A stretch of 64,000 nucleotides of DNA from Setophaga petechia (Eukaryota > Chordata > Aves > Passeriformes > Parulidae). Below the pieces are notes generated by a model that had not been told where the DNA came from, did not search any database, and saw only the letters and a program-made list of their open reading frames with translations. Of this stretch, positions 36,601 through 48,400 are shown in pieces. The stretch covers positions 6,068,501 through 6,132,500 of the forward strand of contig JANCRA010000010.1 of the NCBI GenBank assembly GCA_024362935.1, read 5' to 3'. Position 1 is the first letter of the stretch. Each line of letters starts with the position of its first letter. The position numbers and the translations under genes were made by a program.

Positions 36601-39600
36601 GCACGAAGCCCTCGAGCAGGCTGTGCAGGACGTGGCTGCGGTAGCGCATCAGCCGCACGTCCTGCGGGGTGCTGTCGATGCACTGCCCGTTCAGGATGGG
36701 CCGCTCAAACATGTTGCTGAACTCCTGCCGCGAGCCCAGGAAGTCAGGCCGGACAAAGTCCACCATGCACCAGTACTCGATGAGGTTGTTCTGCAGGGGG
36801 TACCCGGTCAGCACCACCCGCCGGCGCGAGCGGATGTTCTTCAGTGCCTGCGAGGTGCTGGCATGGCAGTTCTTTATCCGGTGTCCTTCATCACAAATAA
36901 CCACGTCTGGGCCGGGGCGAGACAAAGCCTTCTCAATCCCTGAGGACAAGGGACATCAAGTGTTAGTTAGAGATGAATAAGGCAAAGTTCTGGTTTTATA
37001 AGGTCACCAGCTACACAATAGAGGGGTATTTCTGAAAGAGCAAGGCTGATGCAGGAGATAACATTTGACTAGACAGTAGTTCTGATTTAGCAAAATGTGG
37101 TAATGAGCAAACATGACTGTCCCTTGATTTCTGTTCAGTGACCTGCATTGTATCAAGGTGGGTGTCTTGCATCAAATCAGAGTGGCAAATCTCACAATGA
37201 CAAATCCCAGAGTTTAGTGTACTGAATTCCACACTTACTTGGAGCTCTTTCAAGAAATTAAAGACTCATACAAAGCTCAACAACCTTCTGCCTCCAAAGA
37301 CACAATCCCACCCAGCAAAGTTCTATCATGTCAGTGATACTAAAAGCAAGTTATAGGTTGTTTCCCTGTGCTGCCACAGCTGACAGCCAGCTGGACAGCA
37401 GGGTCACACTCTCCCCTCTTGAGGGTTGACTTCCCACCTTTCAGAAGCTCCTGCTGCCGGTCTTCCTCATCCAAGTCAATAATGACAGGGCCAGTTTGTT
37501 TCTTTGTTCTCTTCTTCCTGCCAGTGGCAAAGGACTTCTTCAGTGAGAGGAGACGGTACATCTCATATCCCATCAGCAGCACACCACCTTCTGTCACCCA
37601 GTCATTCACCACCTTCGCTCGCGCAGCTGTCGTCCTGCAAAACAACCAAATAAACTTAAGCTTTACTCAAATTTCAGGCTGAATCACTGGATTGGAGTCT
37701 GCTGAGAAAAAATACCCATTCAATGGGTATTTTAAGGCATTTTTCTCACATCAAACCAGATGGAGGCTTACAATGAAATTTCTTTAGGAAACAGATACAA
37801 AAGCGGGGAGTGTCATGGAGCAGGACTGAGAATGACAAATCTGTACAGGAACTGAGGTGTAGAAGTTTGTCATGCACAAAAGCATATAGAACTCAAGAGT
37901 TCCCTTTTTATAGAGCTGTTGAGTTTGCCTCTGCAAAAGCCATTTGCAGAACAAGCTGCCAGTGCACATGGTTGTAACCTTCCAGTTGTTTATCCCCTGT
38001 TGTCTCCTTAAGTGCTCCTGTCCCCCAGGCTTCCTTCCCTTCCAGCCTGCTCAGAATTGGTTCAGATCAAAACACTGTCTTCACTCAGTCCACCACAGTA
38101 CATCAGATCCTGGCCAACAGTAAATACATGTCTGAAGCAGCATCAGCAGATTCAAACATATCCCACCCAGAAGGGAAAGACATCAACAGGTAGGTGAATA
38201 GACACAGCTAATGAACTGAGAATTCCCCAGGACCACTGCACTGCCCTGATCCATGCAAGGAAAATGATCCAGGAAGAAGCAGAGGTCCCTGAGCCAAGAG
38301 CTCAGAAAAGCTTTTACTGTCACCTACTTGTGTTCATCATTCAGGATGTGGACTTTGAAGGTGCGGGGCTGGACCTCTTTGGAGTTATAATCAGCAGGAA
38401 GGTTTTCAGGTGCTGGGAGCCACATGTTGAACTCTGCTAGCCAGTTTTGAAGCGTATTCACCTGAAAAAGTTAGCCATGGAAGAATTAAATACCCAATCA
38501 AGTCACTTGGGATTTTTAAGAGCAGAAATGAGATTAGGGAATGACACCCAGCATGCCCAGATGGAAGCAGCAGCTCACAGCATGCAAATTCAGGAACACA
38601 GGAAATGACAGAGGGGGAAGAGCAGCAAGGATGTGATAAAGCTTGATGAGTGATGGGACACTAATCAACCTTCTCTATGCAAAGAAAGAAGCAGTGTAGG
38701 GAAGCCCCTCAGCCAGCCCTTCATGTGGCTACTTACAGGTACAATGGCAAGAACAGTCTTTGCCTCCGTGTGCCGAAAAAGAACATCCAGGAAAGAGATC
38801 ACCTGTATGGTCTTGCCCAGGCCCATGCTATGTGCTAAAATACACCCAAACCCACTGCTGGTTTTAAATCTCTCCAAGGACTCAACCAAGTTGTCATAAA
38901 GGAATCGGATTCCACCAATCTAGGTAAAAAAGTAGAAAAAGTGTTAGAATGGTGGTAGACAAAAAGTCCGAGATGGGTAAGGATTTACAGAGTGCATGAG
39001 GACCATGAAAATGTAAAGGGCATGTTTCAAGTTCATGAAACTACTCTAATCTAGGGAAGGTTCAGAAACTCAGTATTTTTGGATGCTCATAGAATTTCTT
39101 GAGACTATATCAATAAATAAAATTAATTTGTAGCCAGAGGATCTGAATTGGGGTTGATTACTTTGTTTATAAATCTAATTTTATTTTGTAAAAGTTCATC
39201 TAACTATACAAAGGTCTGATAGTTACAGCAGCTGAAGTTATACAGGGCCTTGGCCATCCTCTAGTTCAGTTTTATCATTTGACTGTCCATGACAGTCACC
39301 ACTACAACCAGATTGGTTGCAGGGTTCAACAAAGAAGTTCTGCTGAGACTCCCAGGCAGGCTTGCCTGAATGAATTCCATTTTCAAGGCTAACAAAGCCT
39401 ACCTGATGAGGTTTCACTGCACGTGCAAGCTGGGGAGCCAGGAAAATGTCCTCCTCATTTGGTGGATGATTGATGTTGACAATGACTTGCCCCAGAGCAT
39501 CTGACTGATTTAAGGCATCATTCACATGAGAGCCACTGCTCTCTTCACTGCCATCCTCCTCCCCCTCATTGCCAGAGTCACTGCTGTCCACAATTTGGAG

Positions 39601-42600
39601 GGCATCATCCTCTCCTGAGCTCAGCTCAATCACTTCTGCAAAGTAACCAAAACAGGAGAGAATAAGGACAAAGTAAATTTGATGTCAGAGTTTATCCTGA
39701 ATGGAAAAAACCTGTCTGGAAATAAGGCTACCCCCAGCTTTTGCAATTCCACCCTGGCCTAATGATGTATCCTGAACAAGCAGGCATCACACAGGCACAC
39801 ACCACGCCCCTCAGACCAGCATATGAAAGCTTCCCTGACTTCCAAATGTTTCTGGGAGCATTAACTTGGGCTGATCCAAAGAGAACATGAGACAGTTTCT
39901 AGGAGTGTTTTACATTCTCTTCCATTTGTTTTCTTAATTCCCAAGCCCAGATATGAATTTTATTGATTGATATAAATGTCTAAGGATCACCAAGGACTCT
40001 GGTAGAATCCATATAGGACAAGGGACACAAAACCACATCCAGTTGCAGATCTGAATACTTAGATGCTCCTTTTACATGCAGAAAATGGTGTCACATCTCC
40101 TGTAAGCATTCTTCAGCAATGCACTGGGCAAAATTAAGTGCATTTATAAAGCAGAAATAAACACAAATTCACAAGAGGGCCTGACAGGCCATTTTATAAA
40201 TGTAATTTTAGGACTCACAGGCCAGAACTGCCCATACAATTGGAAACCAATAGGCCTACAGAAGTCTGAAGTGATTCACCACTGGAGCATCTGACCAGAT
40301 GAAAACAGACTTGTGGTTGAATAAACAGCATATTGTGAGAAGAGCAGGCTGAGGCAATTGGTCACTTACCATCTTTAATGCTATTTTTTCCTTTAGTATC
40401 ATCTTCACTGCCACTGCTGGTACTGTCGAGGCAGATCACTTCCTCAGCCAGGACCTGAGGGGGGAGCTGGGTCGCCTCTGCTGTTCTGAAAACTATGTCC
40501 TCTACAAACATAAATTACAAACAATAAGTAATTCATAATAATGGGGAAGGAGACAAAACTGTTCAGAAACCAGACAGTATTTCCTTCCACTTTAGCTCCA
40601 ATAACTTAGTCCTGGAATTTTCCACAACAGACTCTCACTGTCTACAATCCTGCTATGACTCAGCTTCCTGGGTCACAATCTCTTCTATTCTCAATATGCT
40701 GAAACAATAGCCCATTGCTGATGGCACCCTCTGTTTCATGCCCTGACTGGGGCACACTGACCATGCAACATGCTAAAGCCCTTTGTTTCTCTGTTTTTTG
40801 GTCTCAGTAAAAGCTGTGTTTCATCCAGCAGAGAAAGTACCAACTGCTGAAGGGATAATAACTGTTCTTTGTTAGTAGGGACACTGTAATAATTACACCC
40901 CATATATCATAAACAACTTTTGCTGATCAAGTGCATTTGTTTGTATGTTTTTAGTGCTGCCATGTGGAGGAGAGGCTAATGGGGCCAAACAGCATCACTG
41001 CAGTGACACAGCAAGCAACGACATTCTTCTGGGGCTGAACCTACTCTGCATAGTCCAAAGTGTTTTAAACAGCTCTTACTCCTTCTCTCACATGTAAAAG
41101 TGTTTTTAACACTTGCACTAAGGGAAAATATCTATTTCTTCAATAGGCAAGGCAAACTCAAGAATTCCTTACCCTTGCCCAACTCTCAGAGAAGCTGCCC
41201 TTCTCTGCCCTTTATACCTTTTGAAGCTGTGCTATAAACTGAATCACCAAAATGATCCAGATTGGGAAACAATGCAAGGTAACGTATTCACCCAAAGACA
41301 TGAGTGATGCTTAACCATTTATACTATCTGCAACTCACTGCTTGCCAAAACATGCAAGGAAGGGCAAGGTTACATCACCAACATATGTGCACCCAGTCTA
41401 TTGCTCCACTATCCCCAGTACCAGAGACATGCGTTACCAGACCATTCCCAGGACAAACAGGATCTGGCATTTCTGCCAAGCCTGTTGATTTAAGCTCCCA
41501 TACCAGCTGGAAAGACAAGAGAGATCTGTTTCAGCATCCCCCTACACACACTTGATGTGCGTCAAAATATCTTCAACAAACATTACCTGGCACCTTCCAC
41601 CAAGCAGCCACTGCATCCTTAACAGGAAACAAGGGCAGAAGTGGAACTGCCTACACTGAACCTACAAGTGGTTTGGAACTGCTGTTCCAAGAGTTTACAC
41701 TTGGAAGTCCAAGTACAGCATAGAATCACAGAATGTTTGGGGCTGGAAGGATCCTTCAAAGGTTGTCCAGTCCAACCCCTCCACACTGAACAGGGATATC
41801 TTCAGCTACATCTGGTTGCTCAAAGCCCAATCCACTCTGACCTCGAATGTTTCCAGGAATGGGGGATTTAGGATTTACCACATCTCTGCATAACCTGTGG
41901 CAGTGTTTCAGCACCTTCATGGTAAACTAGTTCTTCCTTGTACCTAGCCTGAATCTACCTTCGTTTAGGTCTAAACCATTACCCCTTGTCCTATCATGGA
42001 TAAGCATTGGCACTACCTTCTTCATTCAGCATCTACCCTTAAAACTCTTGCTTTGGCTGGCATCTCCCAGTGATTACCAGGAAGAAACTCCAGGGGAACA
42101 GTTGGAATAGAGGCTGGGTAATCCTTCCGCTGCTGCTCAAGCCGTTTCCTTCTCTCCAACTCTTCCTGCTGGGCTGCCTTTGTCACGGCTTCCAGTTGGT
42201 CCTCACGCAACAGCTTTCTGAACACAGGGGCAAACAGGATTTGATTACCCTCCATTTTTTCCAAAAATATGAACAGCCACACAGCTGCTGCAAAGAGGAC
42301 TGACAAGCTCCAGGTATTCTGTCAGCCACACAGAGTAGGAATATCATCCCCCAAAAGATATGGGCAAATTCTACAGCTATTTCAATACTATGGATAACAC
42401 TACTATCACTCAAGGAAAAGACAAAAGTTCAACAGAAGCAAAGTAATGAAAGGAGGAAAGAGGTAAGTGGGTAAGCACATACTTAAACTAGGTTACCAGA
42501 GACCAATTCTTCTCCTTGAAAGGGTGTTTTTCATTGATACGCAGTTTATAAACACAAAATGCACTAAGTCATGCAAAGAAGATATCTGGGAAGAAAATGC

Positions 42601-43798
42601 ATCAATTCCCCCCCAAAAAGTCATCACCTCGATTTTCTACTGACAGCACTTTGAGGAGCTAGAATCCCTAATGGTTTTAACAATTGTTTCAAGGCGTTCT
42701 CTCAAAGCACCTTCCCATTAAAGGTAATTTTATTTACTTCCAGAAGTTGCTTTTCCCCTGCTTCAGTGTCACATGGTGCTTTTGCCAGAGGAGAGGTGCA
42801 GTACAAGCAGTGCTAAAATCTAGCTTCCTCAAACTAGCCTTTAAAACCACTCAACCCCACACTTCATGGACATCTCTTTCATCCTAACGAAGTCCCATTT
42901 TTCAAGGCCTATTCAATGTTTATTCCTTCAGCTTTAAGAAAATCAATCTGCACAAGCTTAAATAGGAACCAAGGACCGCCAGCACAGGGCATGAGAGTCA
43001 CTTGCTGCCACAGGAGTTCCTGCTCCATTAGCTCTCCTCTGAGCTTATAAAATTCCCTTGAGCAAAATTTCCTAGTGATTTACCACCTCACAACTTGTCC
43101 CAGAATATGTGGTGAATTACACAATCAAACAACTACTGCTTTATAAAATTCAGGTGAAACTGACTTCCAACATTTCAGTCGCTAGTCATAGCATCAGCAT
43201 TCCTGTCAACAAGTACCCAGGATAGTACAGGAAAGAACTGTATTTTAGGCTGTTTGCAATAGGATTCACCTCAGAAAATATCTGAAACTGGTATTTACTT
43301 AATGGTGGTACTGTTTTTCAATTACATCTCTCAAAAGACAGCAGCAATTACACAATTTTTGCAATATATTCCATAACCAAATATTCACTCTTCTGAAATA
43401 CCAAACAAGTCTGCACCCACATGCAGCACTCCAGTCTGAGATCACTCTACTCCCACTGGTGAAATCCTAAGGTTTTGGAAAAGAAAAACCATCTGGTTTG
43501 CCAGCAGTGGCACAATGTAGCTCAGAAGCAAAATGCAGAGATTCTGTTTTCACCACCATATGTGACCTGAGCTCTTTCTGTCCCGCTGCTGCTGCTTACC
43601 TTATGTTCCTCCGCATGTGAGATGGTTTCTGAGCCCTCTTCTTTTTGGTGTCCTCAGAGGCCAGGCTCTTGTGCTGGTTCTGCAAGAGTTGCTCTGCCCG
43701 CTCGCTCTGAGATGAGGTAGTTGAAGTCGAGCGCTGCCACTCTCCATCCTCCGCGTGCTCCGCATGGTCACCGCTGAACACGGCTTCCTGGGGTTGGT
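26618..43798 (-). CDS. RAD54L2: RAD54L2 (ARIP4), SNF2-family helicase-like ATPase, 5' partial (20 coding exons, 1423 aa visible)
   Basis: This nuclear DNA-dependent ATPase of the SNF2/RAD54 group is known as androgen-receptor-interacting protein 4 and modulates nuclear-receptor transcription. Twenty exons join in frame with GT-AG introns. In numbering from the first full codon seen: basic and coiled N-terminal region with [16 protein letters not shown]; acidic serine-rich region (about 140-190); motif I GLGKT (267-271); DEGH box (422-425) followed by RIKN; motif [11 protein letters not shown]; motifs V and VI in [18 protein letters not shown] and [11 protein letters not shown]; conserved C-terminal half ending [14 protein letters not shown]. 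Human RAD54L2 has about 1467 residues, so about 45-50 N-terminal residues (the acidic MSDES... exon) are missing and probably lie right of 64000 or in unresolved sequence. No frameshift or lost catalytic motif was seen. Confidence 0.97.
27823..27915 (-). CDS. RAD54L2: RAD54L2 exon
   Basis: A 93-nt exon encoding [20 protein letters not shown] and NEDRRTAAS. The frame runs on into the intron without a stop, so a retained-intron reading is open, but the donor (TCAG/gtaggg) and the downstream acceptor are canonical. Confidence 0.95.
28469..28558 (-). CDS. RAD54L2: RAD54L2 exon
   Basis: A 90-nt exon encoding [20 protein letters not shown] and SIHIIRGTK. The joined codons run TTTDIVIPG at the start and RGTKGTYIR at the end. 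Confidence 0.95.
29029..29225 (-). CDS. RAD54L2: RAD54L2 exon
   Basis: It encodes [33 protein letters not shown] and [20 protein letters not shown], a region specific to ARIP4 and strongly conserved. Confidence 0.96.
29338..29534 (-). CDS. RAD54L2: RAD54L2 exon
   Basis: It encodes [39 protein letters not shown] and [16 protein letters not shown]: a lysine-rich helix followed by a conserved low-complexity segment. Confidence 0.96.
30262..30437 (-). CDS. RAD54L2: RAD54L2 exon
   Basis: It encodes [28 protein letters not shown] and [14 protein letters not shown], just C-terminal to the ATPase core. Ends in phase 0. Confidence 0.96.
31679..31884 (-). CDS. RAD54L2: RAD54L2 exon: motifs V and VI
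   Basis: It encodes [40 protein letters not shown] and [14 protein letters not shown]. It contains the arginine-finger region (RVYRYGQ) needed for ATP hydrolysis and is almost identical to the mammalian protein. Confidence 0.97.
32213..32312 (-). CDS. RAD54L2: RAD54L2 exon
   Basis: It encodes [20 protein letters not shown] and [10 protein letters not shown], the lead-in to motif V (DGST...R...F..P). Confidence 0.96.
33314..33429 (-). CDS. RAD54L2: RAD54L2 exon
   Basis: It encodes [20 protein letters not shown] and a short variable loop, ending NWVRNINYY. The joined codon gives NYYRLDGST, as expected before the next exon. Confidence 0.95.
33737..33855 (-). CDS. RAD54L2: RAD54L2 exon: start of helicase lobe 2
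   Basis: It encodes [39 protein letters not shown], the motif IV region of the second RecA-like lobe. The final serine codon is split with the next exon. Confidence 0.96.
34417..34668 (-). CDS. RAD54L2: RAD54L2 exon
   Basis: It encodes [20 protein letters not shown], a variable serine-rich insert ([18 protein letters not shown]) and [24 protein letters not shown] includes a consensus SUMOylation motif (VKTE). Exactly 84 codons. Confidence 0.96.
35153..35330 (-). CDS. RAD54L2: RAD54L2 exon
   Basis: It encodes [39 protein letters not shown] and [14 protein letters not shown], linking the two RecA-like lobes. Phase 0 at the end. Confidence 0.96.
35925..36487 (+). mobile_element. CR1 LINE, 5'-truncated, antisense in a RAD54L2 intron
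   Basis: The longest CR1 here, about 560 bp. It contains GGTGAGGCCCCATCTTAAAA, AGGTTTCGACTGGATATTAG and a 3' end CAATTCCACGATTCTATA. It is a degraded fragment without an open reverse transcriptase frame. Confidence 0.92.
36597..36939 (-). CDS. RAD54L2: RAD54L2 exon: DEGH box and motif III
   Basis: It encodes [40 protein letters not shown] and [17 protein letters not shown] in place of DEAH is the normal ARIP4/ATRX-group form. It is 343 nt and GC-rich against AT-rich introns. A CR1 copy lies about 110 nt past its donor. Confidence 0.97.
37438..37634 (-). CDS. RAD54L2: RAD54L2 exon
   Basis: It encodes [40 protein letters not shown] (basic, possible nuclear localisation signal) and [13 protein letters not shown]. 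The same blocks occur in human ARIP4 as an insertion between motifs Ia and II. Confidence 0.96.
38328..38461 (-). CDS. RAD54L2: RAD54L2 exon
   Basis: It encodes [20 protein letters not shown] followed by a variable stretch and [11 protein letters not shown], between motifs Ia and II. Phase 0 start, 2 nt overhang at the end. Confidence 0.96.
38737..38919 (-). CDS. RAD54L2: RAD54L2 exon: helicase motif I
   Basis: It encodes [20 protein letters not shown], then [20 protein letters not shown] with the Walker A lysine (270), then VLAIVP of motif Ia. It is exactly 61 codons, phase 0 at both ends. Confidence 0.97.
39403..39635 (-). CDS. RAD54L2: RAD54L2 exon: acidic region, part 2
   Basis: It encodes [20 protein letters not shown], a glutamate/serine-rich stretch, then [15 protein letters not shown] and [13 protein letters not shown], which leads into the ATPase core. 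VIEL followed by acidic serines is a second SUMO-interacting-like motif. Confidence 0.95.
40370..40501 (-). CDS. RAD54L2: RAD54L2 exon: acidic region, part 1
   Basis: It encodes [20 protein letters not shown] and [14 protein letters not shown], ending IKD. VICLDST resembles a SUMO-interacting motif with acidic serines after it. The first half differs from mammals. Confidence 0.93.
41719..42010 (-). mobile_element. CR1 LINE 3' fragment, sense in a RAD54L2 intron
   Basis: Reverse-oriented CR1: CATAGAATCACAGAATGTTT at its left edge is the inverted octamer tail, followed by GTCCAGTCCAACCCCT and ACCATTACCCCTTGTCCTAT. It ends about 65 bp from the donor of the exon at 42078. Confidence 0.93.
42078..42217 (-). 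CDS. RAD54L2: RAD54L2 exon: helical charged region
   Basis: It encodes [20 protein letters not shown] and [18 protein letters not shown], ending EFLP with a split codon. Sequence is nearly identical to the mammalian protein. A CR1 fragment ends about 65 nt beyond its donor site. Confidence 0.96.
43600..43798 (-). CDS. RAD54L2: RAD54L2 exon (first visible coding exon)
   Basis: It encodes [12 protein letters not shown]..., [25 protein letters not shown]; the last two blocks are nearly identical to human ARIP4. The first codon is split (AC of GAC), so an upstream exon must end in phase 1. The frame stays open into the intron to an ATG at 43904; a gene finder might start there, but the CTTGCAG acceptor at 43799 argues against it. 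Confidence 0.93.
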
Positions 43799-44281
43799 CT
43801 GCAAGGGCAACAACACGGCATGGGAACAGCTGTGCCAGCCTGGCTCTTCCATCAGCAATCAGCAGGGTTTGAGATGAACAGGAACTGACAAGCCCTACCC
43901 TCACTCATTTGGGAGCCTGTCACTCTGAGGGTCAAAACTGGGGGCCCTTTCTGACAGTCAAAGGGAGTTAGAAAGTTTTACAGTGAAGGATGTGTCCCTA
44001 GTGAAAGCCAAGACTAACACTCCTCAACACAGCCCAAAAGTGCCCTGACAAGAAAACAAGGCAGATTATTTAGGTCCATGTGGAGCACTTGCTATCTCAA
44101 GAGTCTGTTTTTTTATGAGGGCCTGATAAGCTCTGATTAAAAACAGGAACTTGAATCTCTTTTTCTTTGTTTCTCATCATTCAAGTAGGGCAGAAATTTC
44201 TATCTATATGACATCTGTGTAACCATCTCCCAAGTCAATAGAACACAGTATGTAAAAGGTTATCTGATTCAAACACTGGGT

Positions 44282-44345
44282 CATGGCTCAGCAGGCAGCT
44301 CAGTGGTTTTAGCACCAGGCTTCACTCTCATGGTTTAAATGGTAA
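44282..44345 (+). repeat. tRNA-derived SINE-like fragment
   Basis: TGGCTCAGCAGGCAGCTCAG resembles an A box region and GGTTTAAATGG a decayed B box, about 45 bp apart. It does not fold as an intact tRNA. Confidence 0.35.
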
Positions 44346-45399
44346 TTTCCAACAAGCTTTTTGTCAAACAAAATGTAAGTGGCAATATTCTTCCTACATT
44401 GTACATCACATGCATTCCTTTTTCTCTTTATTCTCTGATTTTCAGACTTCCATTTGGACCTGATTCACTCTTGAAACACAATGTGAAACGACACCTTGTT
44501 CAATGTGACACTTGGCTCTTCAACAGGCTGCCAGTGACCAAGCTAATGCTTCCAGAGCAAAGAAAGGAAATGTTTCTGTTCAAAAGCTTCCCTTGAAGCA
44601 AACTGTTTCTGACAAGTGTTGTAATAGCTTCTTTGAAGCATCTTGTCCCCTTGTGTCAGGCAAAGAGATACCCTGAACTTCATCTTGTAATCAGCTTTCT
44701 TGCTTACATTGTGTATCTGAGCTAATGACTGAACTGAAATGACACTTAGACAGAACTTTGAAGGAAAGAAGACATCAGTGCAGAGGAATGTGGCAGATGA
44801 AGTAATACAGAACCAACAAGCATCACACTGTGACTCTGAGGGATCTGGAGACAGAGAGCATTCCTTCTCAAAATGCTGAGAGCTTAAATGAAGGATGCTT
44901 CAGTACAGCACATTGCACCTACAGCTGTCATGTTGATATGCCCATTAAATTAACCTTATCTCCCGCATCACATCTTAAAATTGAGATGACAAGCAGTAGA
45001 TTCACACCTTGTTCAAAAGCACCAACTTTGCAAACTTCCTCTCCAGACATCCCACCAGACCCACCCCAGCATTTGCTGCAAGTCTATGTCAGAACAGATT
45101 TAGGACTTCAGAACTCTGCCCACCATGGACCAGTACCAGCAGAGGAGCTCAAACATTTCTGTGAATATCTGTCTCTGCAAGCTGTACACATACTGGAAAA
45201 CCAGGTATCCACAGCTTACAGGATGGAACAGATCTCATGATGAATGCAAGGAGAGTTATAGATGTGAAGATAAAGGCAAAGGGGTTCACTGCTACAAGCA
45301 CAGCAGTTCTCCTACCCCAGCCAAGGTCTTGGAGCCCTGTCCTCCCACCATGCCTCCTTAGACTTACAACCTCAGATATCAACCATCAGCTCACTTGCA

Positions 45400-45480
45400 G
45401 ACAGAGAACTGTGCTGGGAATAAACCCAGTTTCTCAGGCTTCCCAGACAACAACTCTGCTATTTGAGCTACAGACACATT
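45400..45480 (-). repeat. tRNA-derived SINE-like fragment
   Basis: Reverse orientation: AATAAACCCAGTTTCTCAGG and CTATTTGAGCTACAG match the inverted B box and A box segments (FGAACCCAG... / ...TGAGCTA) of tRNA-headed SINEs. Confidence 0.4.
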
Positions 45481-48400
45481 TTAGTCACATTACCTGCAAT
45501 TCTTCAGCACTGTTTCCTTCCCCCCACCCCTCTTGACTCCTGGTTATATAACTAGATCAAAAGATTGGATGAAATAGGGCAAAGGGAAGCAGGGAGGCTG
45601 CACACGTGATCACATGCTCCGGGATGAGTCATTAAACCGGAGACAAACACTGCCATGGTTACACTGCTGCCATCTCACCCTGGGCCCGAGGACCTTGACA
45701 AGGCACCAGGGAGCACAAAGCCAGGCTTGTTTGGAAGAGGAAGCTCTTCCCTCCCCACACTCCAGCAACTGCCCACGTCACCTCCTCCAGCAGCCAACCT
45801 GCCACCTGCACTGTGCCAGGCAAGGGTGTCTTCAGGACAAGGTTGATAATAGCAAAACCTAAAGGCTCAGGAGCCCAAATTATTATGTCTCCTCAGTGTT
45901 TACAGATGTGTTCTGCAATCCCTGTGTATACTCATTCCATTTCTGCATTTTACCTTTTCTTTCCTCTTAATGATATGTAATAGGACCTCTGGTAAAACCT
46001 AAACACAGCTGGATCAGATAGAGTTTTTAAAATATAATTGTCATCTGACCAGGAGCCTGAAGCCCAAAATTTGATGATAAATTTGGTGCCGTACTGAGTA
46101 CAAGCCCTCATCTGCCACAGCCACGTCTGCTCAGGCTGGTGTTTGTCCTGCCAATACAAGTTCTGAGGTGAGGAACACAATCTGTGCCTCAGCCCACATT
46201 CCTGACACATATGCATCAAGAGAGCTCTTCCACACTAGCGACAGCTCCAAACATCTCAGTGATTCAGCTGCAGTGGGATTCAGGGGACAGCGAGCTTCCC
46301 AAAGGCTGCTCCTATCCTTGCCACCACCAGGAATAAAGCTTTACACAAAATTTAAGTAACACAATGATAAAATCACAAGTCTAACCTTGCAGCAGCTTCC
46401 ACCACACCTGAGGCAGGAGCTGGCAGTTACAAGCAGGAATTGTTTTGCTGCTGCTTTGTATTAAACTCCTGATTATGTGCACAGCCTAAACCTAACCCAG
46501 ATGAAAAGCACAACTCCCTGCTGCAGTCATGTGGCTGCTCTCCAATTTGGTGAGCTCCAAGCTGTGTAAATGGGACCCACACTGGGACAGAAACACATTA
46601 AGAAACAATAACTACACACACTAACACCTATTTTGTATAAGAACAGGTCTGATCTTGGGTTGGAGGGAGTGTGGGAACAGCCTCGTTGAACAGGTCCCAT
46701 CAGGTAATCAATGGAATAATCCTGCCCCAATTTTGCCAAACCTACATAGACAACAGAAAGGCAATTATGGTTTTGTAACAGGAGCTTGACACACTACTCT
46801 GTCATGGTTATACAAGTAGTGTTTTACACAACACAAAAATTCATCAGCCACGTTTGCATGTTGACAACTGTCTGATCATGCTGGAGCTGCTGTGCACTCT
46901 AGGAAGACCTGGGCACTTATTCACATTGCCTGCTTGAGAAAAGCATTGCTACCAGCCTGGGGGGGACAACCCAGCACAGCCCTGCACAGCAACATGAACA
47001 ACAGCAGAAAAAGCAGGCCCAAGGCTGCCCAGCAAAAGACAGCCAGGTGTGGTTGTTGGCAAGGGTGTAAATCCATCCCATGGTTACACACTGTGGGTAC
47101 CAAGAATCACTCAGTTCACACCAGCTTAGTTCCATGTTTTGCACTGTCCTGACCAGATCTACAAAGAGGATCTCCCAAAAGAAATGGCAGTAGCATCAGT
47201 GCAGCTACTCCTTCAGGTGTGTTATAGCTCTCTGTCTGAGAAATCCCCAAACAGTTCCCAGCGGTTATGGACACCTGCACACACCCAAGCACTCTGTCTT
47301 GCAAGATACCCTGGATGCCAAGAGGGGCATGACAATCCTTTCTCGTGCACTTTAGAGGTGTGAAATGTGCCTGCACTTTCAAAACCCAACAGACCTGGTT
47401 ACAGTACAGCTCTGGTTTGTGCTGCAGGCCAGAGGTTGCCAGTTTTCTTTGCTCAATAAGCAGCAGCAAGCACCACCCCCAGATGTACATACAAATAGGG
47501 GGAGGTGTTTGGTTTCTCGAGCAACACTTGCATGTCAGTGTTACAGTTTAGAAGTCTCTGTAAGAGAGTCGTGACTGCTGTGTGTAACGCTGCTTCAGAT
47601 GCTCCCTCTGTGGTGTGACTGCCAGAGCTGTCCCTAAACACTGCACACAGCTGTGACTCATGATGCGTATCACAGCAAAAGATTCATCCCACAGTCAGGC
47701 ACCTCCTATTGCAGCCAAGCTCACCTCATCACCTTCTCAAACTTCTGTTAAAACAGCACAGGATCCAGCCTGGAGAATATTCTCTAGATCATCAATTCAG
47801 CAGTGAATTGCTCTCGACACAGCCTGCTCTGCAAAATGGCTCAGGTTGCTGTAAAGTGTCATGAACCAGCAGGTTGTTTTGAGGTGTGACATTCATGTAA
47901 CCAACACTGTCTTGACACCAAGGTAAGTGAAAAATAGTGTTATAGCCAATCTCTGTGCTCCAAGGCAGCCCTCAGTAAGTCCAAATGTCTGTGCATCCAC
48001 AGTTTGGCTCTAGCAACAGTCAGCACTTCTAGGAGTACAGAAATTCCCATTCAGAAGATCTAAGGGTCTCCTACCTGAGGTTGCTGCATAAGAAGATCCA
48101 AGAGACCCCTCAGTGGACAAGCTACTGTGTAAGTTGGTGACTTCCTTGTCTGCCCAGTTAGTAGCCAGCTAACAGGGCTAGCTAGAGGTATGTATACCTC
48201 CTCCTTGGAGACCAGTTTAATTGCCAGGGTAACTCCAGTGACTCTAGAGAAGACACAGCACTGAAACCCAGACACCTGTTTATTTCTAAAATTATTTCAC
48301 TACAGAAACTCAGGATACCAAATAGGAAATTTTGCTGAGTTTTTGAGCATTATTTCCTACCCTAAAACAGGGATGTGCATGCATGGTACAGAAGGTAGCT

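Noticed and set aside
43799..43904. Starting RAD54L2 at the in-frame ATG at 43904
   Set aside because: That sequence runs through a good splice acceptor and has no similarity to ARIP4 N-termini, which should be acidic.
44282..44345. A functional tRNA gene
   Set aside because: The B box is decayed and no acceptor stem or anticodon arm can be paired; a SINE remnant explains it better.
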